From positions 1 through 49,179 of the forward strand of contig NZ_LMTZ01000165.1 of NCBI RefSeq assembly GCF_001456025.1: a DNA stretch of 49,179 bases, in the 5' to 3' direction. The DNA is from Mastigocoleus testarum BC008 (GTDB taxonomy: Bacteria > Cyanobacteriota > Cyanobacteriia > Cyanobacteriales > Nostocaceae). Below, piece after piece: positions 44,344 to 49,179 of this stretch; within the stretch, counting starts at the first letter, position 1; each line of letters begins with the position of its first letter. The notes beneath the pieces are model-generated. The model was not told the DNA's origin and ran no database searches. It worked only from the letters and a program-made list of their open reading frames with translations. Made by a program: the position numbers and the translations under genes.

Positions 44344-46185
44344 ATGACAATTAATTTTAGAAATGTAAACGAACTGTGGGCGTATGTTTTAGCGGAAACC
44401 ACAAAGCGTTTGGGGCTATGCTGTGCTGTTATTTGTCCGGGTTCCCGTTCCACACCTTTAGCAGTTGCTTTTAGTCAACAAAAGCCCGACATTGAAGTTA
44501 TACCAATTCTTGACGAACGTTCTGCTGCGTTTTTTGCTTTGGGAAGAGCAAAGGTCACCGGTAAACCAACTGTTCTAGTATGTACATCGGGAACTGCAGG
44601 AGCAAATTTTTACCCAGCCATAATTGAAGCAAAGGAAAGCCGCGTACCACTTTTAGTATTGACTGCTGACCGACCGCAAGAATTACGGGATTGTCATTCT
44701 GGACAAACTATAAATCAACTTCGACTTTACGGTAATTATCCTAACTGGCAAACTGAATTAGCTATACCCTCTCCTGACTGGAGAATGTTGGCTTACTTAC
44801 GACAAACAATTATTCATGCTTGGGAACGTTCCTTATATCCAGTTCCAGGAGCGGTACATTTAAATCTTCCTTTCCGCGACCCTCTAGCACCTACACCCGA
44901 TTTTTTTGACTTAAGTGAGTTCACTTCCAAACTAAAAACAAAAGAACTGCAAGCAGAAGAATTTTTTGCACATTTAGATCTTAATCTCGATTTACCAATT
45001 ACTAGCGATCGGTTAGCTAGCAACAATCCAAATAAATTAAGTAATACTGGGCGAATAGCTATTAGTCAAAAAGTTTTACAAGCATTGGGTTTGCAAACAT
45101 CACGAGTTCTAATAATTGCTGGTGTTTCACAAACACAAAACGCCAAAGAATATTGTGAGGCGATTTCTAGATTAGCTGTTTCTTTGAATTTCCCAGTACT
45201 TGCTGAAGGTCTTTCTCCAGTAAGAAACCACAGCAACCTCAATCCAAATATTATCTCTACCTATGACTTGATTTTAAGGAATCGCCAATTAGCACAGCAA
45301 CTAGTACCGGAAGTAGTGATTCAAATCGGCGAAATGCCGACAAGTAAAATTTTACGTAATTGGTTAATATCTAATGGTGCCAAACGTTGGATAATAGATC
45401 CTTGCGATCAAAACATTGATTCATTACATGGAAGAACTACTCATATACGTACTGCAGTAGAAAATATTCAGGTTCCTGAACCTCAAGCAAAAGATCCAAG
45501 TACTAACCCATATCTACAAATGTGGCTTGCAGCAGAGATACAAGCGAGAAAAAATATCGATAAAACTTTGGCTCAAAAGTCAGATTTATTTGAAGGTAAA
45601 GTTGCTTGGCTGTTATCGCAAGTACTACCACCCCATACCCCACTCTTCATAGCTAACAGTATGCCGGTAAGGGATGTAGAATTTTTTTGGAAACCGAATT
45701 CATTGGGTATCAAACCATTTTTTAACCGTGGAGCCAATGGTATTGATGGTACATTATCCACCGCTCTGGGAATATCCCATGCTCAGCAAAGTAGCGTGAT
45801 GTTAACGGGGGATTTGGCTTTACTCCACGATACTAACGGTTTTTTGTTCAGCAACAAGTTTATTGGACATCTGACAATTGTATTAATTAACAACAATGGT
45901 GGTGGTATTTTTGAAATGTTAGATATTGCTAAGTTTGAACCACCATTTGAAGAATTATTTGCAACCCCCCAAAACATTGATTTTACTAAGCTGTGTGCGA
46001 CCTATGGTGTAGAACATGAGCTAATCAGTTCTTGGGAAGATTTACGTCAAAGATTAAATCCTTTACCAACTAAAGGAATTAGAATTTTGGAAGTACCAAC
46101 AAATCGTAAGGCTGATGCTAAGTGGCGCAAGGAGAATTTAGAAAAATTTGCAGATCGAATTTCTGTTTTGAGTGATAATTCTTGA
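44344..46185 (+). CDS. menD: 2-succinyl-5-enolpyruvyl-6-hydroxy-3-cyclohexene-1-carboxylate synthase
   Basis: 613 residues. It is a thiamine-diphosphate enzyme that joins isochorismate and 2-oxoglutarate in menaquinone/phylloquinone synthesis, the photosystem I quinone pathway in cyanobacteria. The N-terminal segment holds the catalytic Glu58 (ILDERSAAFF) and CPGSRSTPLA. The C-terminal domain has the ThDP and Mg motif GDLALLHDTNG through INNNGGGIF. RGANGIDGTLSTALG is also conserved. The frame opens at TTG 44341, but the adjacent ATG at 44344 gives MTINFRNVNELW and is preferred. It is divergent from folB. A clear terminator lies downstream. Confidence 0.95.
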   Translation: MTINFRNVNELWAYVLAETTKRLGLCCAVICPGSRSTPLAVAFSQQKPDIEVIPILDERSAAFFALGRAKVTGKPTVLVCTSGTAGANFYPAIIEAKESRVPLLVLTADRPQELRDCHSGQTINQLRLYGNYPNWQTELAIPSPDWRMLAYLRQTIIHAWERSLYPVPGAVHLNLPFRDPLAPTPDFFDLSEFTSKLKTKELQAEEFFAHLDLNLDLPITSDRLASNNPNKLSNTGRIAISQKVLQALGLQTSRVLIIAGVSQTQNAKEYCEAISRLAVSLNFPVLAEGLSPVRNHSNLNPNIISTYDLILRNRQLAQQLVPEVVIQIGEMPTSKILRNWLISNGAKRWIIDPCDQNIDSLHGRTTHIRTAVENIQVPEPQAKDPSTNPYLQMWLAAEIQARKNIDKTLAQKSDLFEGKVAWLLSQVLPPHTPLFIANSMPVRDVEFFWKPNSLGIKPFFNRGANGIDGTLSTALGISHAQQSSVMLTGDLALLHDTNGFLFSNKFIGHLTIVLINNNGGGIFEMLDIAKFEPPFEELFATPQNIDFTKLCATYGVEHELISSWEDLRQRLNPLPTKGIRILEVPTNRKADAKWRKENLEKFADRISVLSDNS

Positions 46186-46291
46186 TTTTCCGAAATCGAT
46201 ACAGAGCAGATGTAGTTATATTTAGAGCAAACACGAACATATTATAGATAACTTCTATCACTTGCCATAGAGGACATACCTCATTATCAAC

Positions 46292-46316
46292 GCCCAGTTT
46301 CCATCACTGGGCTTTT
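46292..46316 (+). terminator. Intrinsic terminator of menD
   Basis: A GC-rich 7-bp stem, GCCCAGT (46292-46298) and ACTGGGC (46306-46312), with a seven-base loop, followed by TTTT. It starts 107 bases after the menD stop. Confidence 0.8.
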
Positions 46317-46371
46317 GGCTTAGGAACAACACATAAGGAGAAGTCAAAAATCAGAATATGACCTACTCCGG

Positions 46372-46479
46372 TATGCTGTCGCGCTTACGCTCAAAAAGTA
46401 TTAAATCTCTGTCTTGATAACTGATATCTCGAACTCTTCAAAAGAGTTAAATTTCTTTTTATTTCAGATCGACAGCATA
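46372..46479. repeat. 108-bp element with 10-bp inverted ends
   Basis: TATGCTGTCG (46372-46381) and CGACAGCATA (46470-46479) are perfect inverted copies. The interior includes CGCTTACGCTC, which resembles dispersed repeats elsewhere in the window. It could be a very small MITE. No flanking duplication was found. Confidence 0.4.
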
Positions 46480-46981
46480 TCATTATACTTAACATAAATA
46501 AAAATCATGTATTAAATGTAAAAATTTAATTAGCTAAAGTTACAATTAATCCTCAAACAGGCATAAAAGGAAAAAATATTTTATTTAAGTATAGATTTGT
46601 AAATTTTTGTAAACTATTTATCTAAAAACTTTTATTTCCAGGAATCATAAGAAGTTAATTTATCCTTAAATGTTCAAATGGTTCATCAAGAACCTAAACT
46701 TTTTTGCCAGGTAGTTTAAGTTGCATAAATATGCATCAAAAATGCCCATGAAATGCTTTGTTATTTCCTGTTGATTACATGTTTTTGTAGTGTGTACCCT
46801 AAATTTATATATCTCGGCAAGACACCTATTTTTCTCGGAAAATTCCGTATTATCTATAGGTTTTCCACAGTTAAGTACAGCGATTGAGGTATTCTTGTAC
46901 AAAGCTTGCTACTGGTTTCACGTGGCATTAATAAGACTAATACAACCGAATGCAAGTAAGTATAAAAAGCTTCAATATTTC

Positions 46982-47053
46982 TAGAAATTATACGAATTTT
47001 AGAAATTATATAAATTTTGGAAATTATGTGATTTCTGGGAAGTATGTGAAACA
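46982..47053. repeat. Tandem array, four 18-bp units
   Basis: Units at 46982, 47000, 47018 and 47036, with consensus TAGAAATTATATGAATTT. The first two differ at two positions, the last two are more diverged. Confidence 0.75.
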
Positions 47054-47116
47054 CAAGAATTTGACCATGAATTAACCTGATTTTACCCTCTAGAAATTAC
47101 CGAAGCACAAGTTTAT

Positions 47117-47246
47117 AGGTCATGAATTATAGGTGATTAATTATAGGTCATGAATTATAAAGTCGTGAATTATAGATCGTGAATTATGAGTCATGAATTT
47201 TTAGGTTATAAACTTCAAGCCATGAATTATCAGGTCATAAATTTCT
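47117..47246. repeat. Tandem array, nine 14-15 bp units
   Basis: Nine imperfect units with consensus AGGTCATGAATTAT. The array ends 45 bases before ATG 47292 of the phytochrome-like gene. The consensus differs from all other arrays in the window. Confidence 0.85.
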
Positions 47247-47291
47247 AAATTTTGAGTTCCAAAAATCGCGATCCTTAGCAAGGAATAACAA

Positions 47292-48635
47292 ATGCAACAA
47301 AATATCAAGCAAACAGATGTACTACGCAGAATAACAAAATACATCCGCCAAAATTTAGAATTACAAGTTATTTTGACCGCAGCAGCAGCGGATTTACGTT
47401 CGTTTCTGGGAATGGATCGGGTAAAAGTTTGTAAGTTCAACCCAGATGGTAGTGGTCAAGTCATTGCAGAGTCTGTAGACGATAATTGTTTACCGGCTAT
47501 GCTAGGGTTACATTTTCCGGGAGATGAGATTCCAGCAGAAACTCGTGAATTGTATGTCAAAGTAAGAGTACGTTCCATCGTAAATGTTGACACAAAAGAA
47601 ATCGCTCAAAGTGCCGTTTATGATTTGGAAACAACAGAGATAGTCCCTGAAGAGATTCGCTATCGTCCTGTAGATCCATGTCATTTGGAATATTTAACAG
47701 CCATAGGAGTTAAATCTTCTCTTGTATTGCCCATTATACATGACGAAAAACTCTGGGGCTTGTTAGCCTGTCATCATAGTCAACCGCGTGTAATTTCAGA
47801 GTCAGATTTGGAATTGGTGCAGATGCTTGTCGATCAAATATCAATCGCGATCGTCCAAAGTAACTTACTATCTCAAATGCCAGAGAAAGCTGCCCGAGAC
47901 AGTAGTCTCAGGCACATTGTAACCTTGCTACATTCCTTGTCTACTGTAGAGCTACAGCCAGCTTTAGCACAGGCTATTGTTGCATTCGGTGGTTCTGGTG
48001 GAAGACTTTGTATTAGGGAAAAAAAGCAAAGTAACTATCCTGAAGATTTTATAAGCTGCTTGAGTTCTAGTAATTATCTCAAGGTTTATACCTACGGGAA
48101 ACAACCTGTAATGCCGGAACTAGCAAAATATAAATTGATGGAGCAATATAGTATTTGGCAAGAACGTTATAAGTTTGGCAACTATGATGATATTTGGGCA
48201 ATTTCAGATATTTATCAAGTACATGGGTTGCGTTTCCTACAAGTTGCTTTTCAAGGTTCTAAAGTTCGTAGCATCTTAATGATTCCACTACATCACCGTC
48301 AAAAATTATTAGGATATTTAAGTATTTTTCGGAACAAAGTTGAAGAGGAAACTGTTTGGGCTGGAGAGTTTGACTCAGATCAACGACAATTATATCCACG
48401 TCAGTCACTTAATGCATGGCGAGAGTACAACAAAACACCAATTTCTCAATGGTCTACAGAAGAAATTCAACTGGCGAATGAGGTAGGTAAACAATTTTCC
48501 TTTGCAATTCACGAATATCAGCTACAACAAGATTTACACAAGCAAACAAATCATTTACAACGTTCAATACAAAAACAGGAGACATTGGTAAGAGCTTTGA
48601 CTAAGATGCGGCAAATTTCCCAGTCACGCTTTTAA
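47292..48635 (+). CDS. PAS-less phytochrome-like GAF protein without a kinase domain
   Basis: 447 residues. The first GAF domain (about 20-190) is of the phytochrome type: FPGDEIPAETRELYV matches the PxSDIP region, VRVRSIVNVD follows, and Cys130-His131 in PVDPCHLEYLTAIGV occupies the position of the phycocyanobilin-binding Cys of Cph1. LWGLLACHH is also typical. A second domain (about 205-410), with SILMIPLHHRQKLLGYL, VWAGEFDSDQRQLYPR and LNAWREY, fits the PHY-like region of cyanobacterial photoreceptor kinases. A terminal coiled coil ends at MRQISQSRF with no histidine kinase or other output. It probably senses red or far-red light and must signal through a partner, or it is a truncated kinase. 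Ribosome site AAGGAA precedes ATG 47292. A transposase follows 316 bp downstream. Confidence 0.82.
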   Translation: MQQNIKQTDVLRRITKYIRQNLELQVILTAAAADLRSFLGMDRVKVCKFNPDGSGQVIAESVDDNCLPAMLGLHFPGDEIPAETRELYVKVRVRSIVNVDTKEIAQSAVYDLETTEIVPEEIRYRPVDPCHLEYLTAIGVKSSLVLPIIHDEKLWGLLACHHSQPRVISESDLELVQMLVDQISIAIVQSNLLSQMPEKAARDSSLRHIVTLLHSLSTVELQPALAQAIVAFGGSGGRLCIREKKQSNYPEDFISCLSSSNYLKVYTYGKQPVMPELAKYKLMEQYSIWQERYKFGNYDDIWAISDIYQVHGLRFLQVAFQGSKVRSILMIPLHHRQKLLGYLSIFRNKVEEETVWAGEFDSDQRQLYPRQSLNAWREYNKTPISQWSTEEIQLANEVGKQFSFAIHEYQLQQDLHKQTNHLQRSIQKQETLVRALTKMRQISQSRF

Positions 48636-48951
48636 TTGCTCGAATTAGCTACTGATGAAAAAACTTAGAATACGCTTGTATTCTGAGTGAATAATTTTGA
48701 TCCCATCTTCCGCACCCTAACTGTCACACACCAAGGGGATGAGATTTTTTAGTACATATTTATTAAACAAGACTTAGATATTCATGAGACTAATGGGAAG
48801 TTATCTCATTAAATTTGGGATCTATCAAAAAGTATTTTGAGTTGAAGTCTTTGATGAGGCTAAAAAGATTCTTAAAAAAGTAAGAAAATATTTTTGCTCG
48901 AAATAATAATGTGAGAATTTAAACAGAATTGTGTTGTAAAATTCTGTTTTT
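48636..48951. other. Intergenic region, possible left end of an insertion sequence
   Basis: No kinase-like coding remnants were seen in any frame after the phytochrome-like gene. The second half (from about 48830) probably belongs to the insertion sequence, but no terminal inverted repeat can be assigned because the right end lies outside the window. Confidence 0.4.
48921..48949 (+). promoter_or_regulatory. Hairpin just upstream of the transposase start
   Basis: A perfect 10-bp stem AAACAGAATT (48921-48930) and AATTCTGTTT (48940-48949) with a nine-base loop. The transposase ATG is at 48952, two bases after the stem. In an RNA entering from outside, the stem would cover the ribosome site region and might end transcription at the short T run. 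Confidence 0.6.
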
Positions 48952-49179
48952 ATGTTTGATATAAAAGATGTTGAAATACAAAATATAGACCATTTAGGGA
49001 TAGTAGCAGGAATCGTAGATTCCATTGGATTAGTAGAAATAATTAATGATTTATTAGGGTCAAAACCAGGAGAAAAAGTCAGTGCAGGACATGTTGTCAA
49101 AGCAATGATTTTAAACGGATTAGGATTTGTGTCTAAACCGTTATATATGTTCCCGAAGTTTTTTGAGCAAATAGCTTGT
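48952..49179 (+). CDS. Transposase N-terminus (IS1634-like, DUF4277), partial
   Basis: 76 codons are visible before the window ends, all open. The opening MFDIKDVEIQNIDHLGIVAG, then SIGLVEIINDLLG, EKVSAGHVVKAMILNGLGF and KPLYMFPKFFEQ, matches the N-terminal domain (DUF4277) of IS1634-family transposases that are frequent in cyanobacteria. The DDE catalytic region lies beyond the window. The subfamily call rests on memory of the family, not on a search. Confidence 0.8.
   Translation, partial: MFDIKDVEIQNIDHLGIVAGIVDSIGLVEIINDLLGSKPGEKVSAGHVVKAMILNGLGFVSKPLYMFPKFFEQIAC

Larger units (their letters stand above)
46186..47291. other. Intergenic region of about 1.1 kb with repeats
   Basis: It contains the menD terminator, an inverted-repeat element at 46372-46479 and two tandem arrays (46982-47053, 47117-47246). 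Two overlapping opposite-strand frames of about 65-78 codons near 46670-46980 have no ribosome site and look non-coding. Confidence 0.5.

Noticed and set aside
44187..44453. Minus-strand frame across the folB-menD gap
   Set aside because: It overlaps the conserved start of menD and has no domain.
46666..46984. Overlapping opposite-strand frames of 64-78 codons
   Set aside because: Low-complexity composition, no ribosome sites and mutual overlap in a repeat-rich gap.
48825..49100. Minus-strand frame of 91 codons at the window end
   Set aside because: It is the reverse of the transposase start, whose plus-strand product matches a known family.

Overview
The window is chromosomal DNA from a cyanobacterium, most likely a filamentous member of the Nostocales. 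Support comes from the many HIP1 octamers (GCGATCGC), an NdhM subunit of photosynthetic NDH-1, an FtsH of the cyanobacterial FtsH1/FtsH3 type, MenD, a GUN4 domain, a phytochrome-type bilin-binding GAF domain, and long AT-rich intergenic regions with short tandem repeats. The assignment to Nostocales is inference; the assignment to cyanobacteria is secure. No rRNA, tRNA or CRISPR array was seen.

Layout. 1-3325: a GUN4-domain fusion protein with a putative membrane helix, an unknown protein downstream of it, and a small divergent coiled-coil gene that appears frameshifted. 3339-5428: a Rieske oxygenase behind an AraC-type regulator. 5851-11275: a small membrane protein, ftsH, a PabC-like PLP enzyme that seems to start at ATT, an unknown membrane-anchored helical protein and ackA. 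12003-15748: a GT4 glycosyltransferase, a PsiE-like membrane protein and a DJ-1/PfpI protein, widely spaced. 16076-22995: a phospho-signalling cluster made of an FHA-PrsW membrane protease, an unknown acidic protein, a CHAT-FHA caspase-like protein and a PP2C phosphatase with a zinc ribbon and a membrane anchor. 23017-30188: mostly non-coding, holding a phytase-like secreted protein, ndhM and a small conserved protein. 30189-33990: a NarL-type response regulator, a GT2 glycosyltransferase, a possible MITE and a carboxyl-terminal processing protease. 34799-38694: a DUF218 membrane protein with an apparent frameshift in an A tract, then a 967-residue NACHT-HEAT protein whose last repeat is also frameshifted. 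39162-46185: recJ with a GNAT gene, folB with a secreted EF-hand protein, and divergent menD. 47292-49179: a PAS-less phytochrome-like protein without a kinase domain, then the start of a transposase that runs off the end.

How the genes fit together. Much of the window is housekeeping (protein quality control, folate, menaquinone/phylloquinone and acetate metabolism, NDH-1, recombination). Three loci look like signalling or conflict systems. In the FHA/CHAT/PP2C/PrsW cluster, phosphothreonine readers are coupled to two different proteases and a phosphatase. The GUN4 fusion joins a tetrapyrrole-binding fold to a helical membrane-associated region. The NACHT-HEAT protein is an NLR-like STAND ATPase. 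The first is the best candidate for an undescribed system. The window also carries several AT-rich tandem arrays of 14-18 bp units, each with its own consensus, mostly just upstream of genes.
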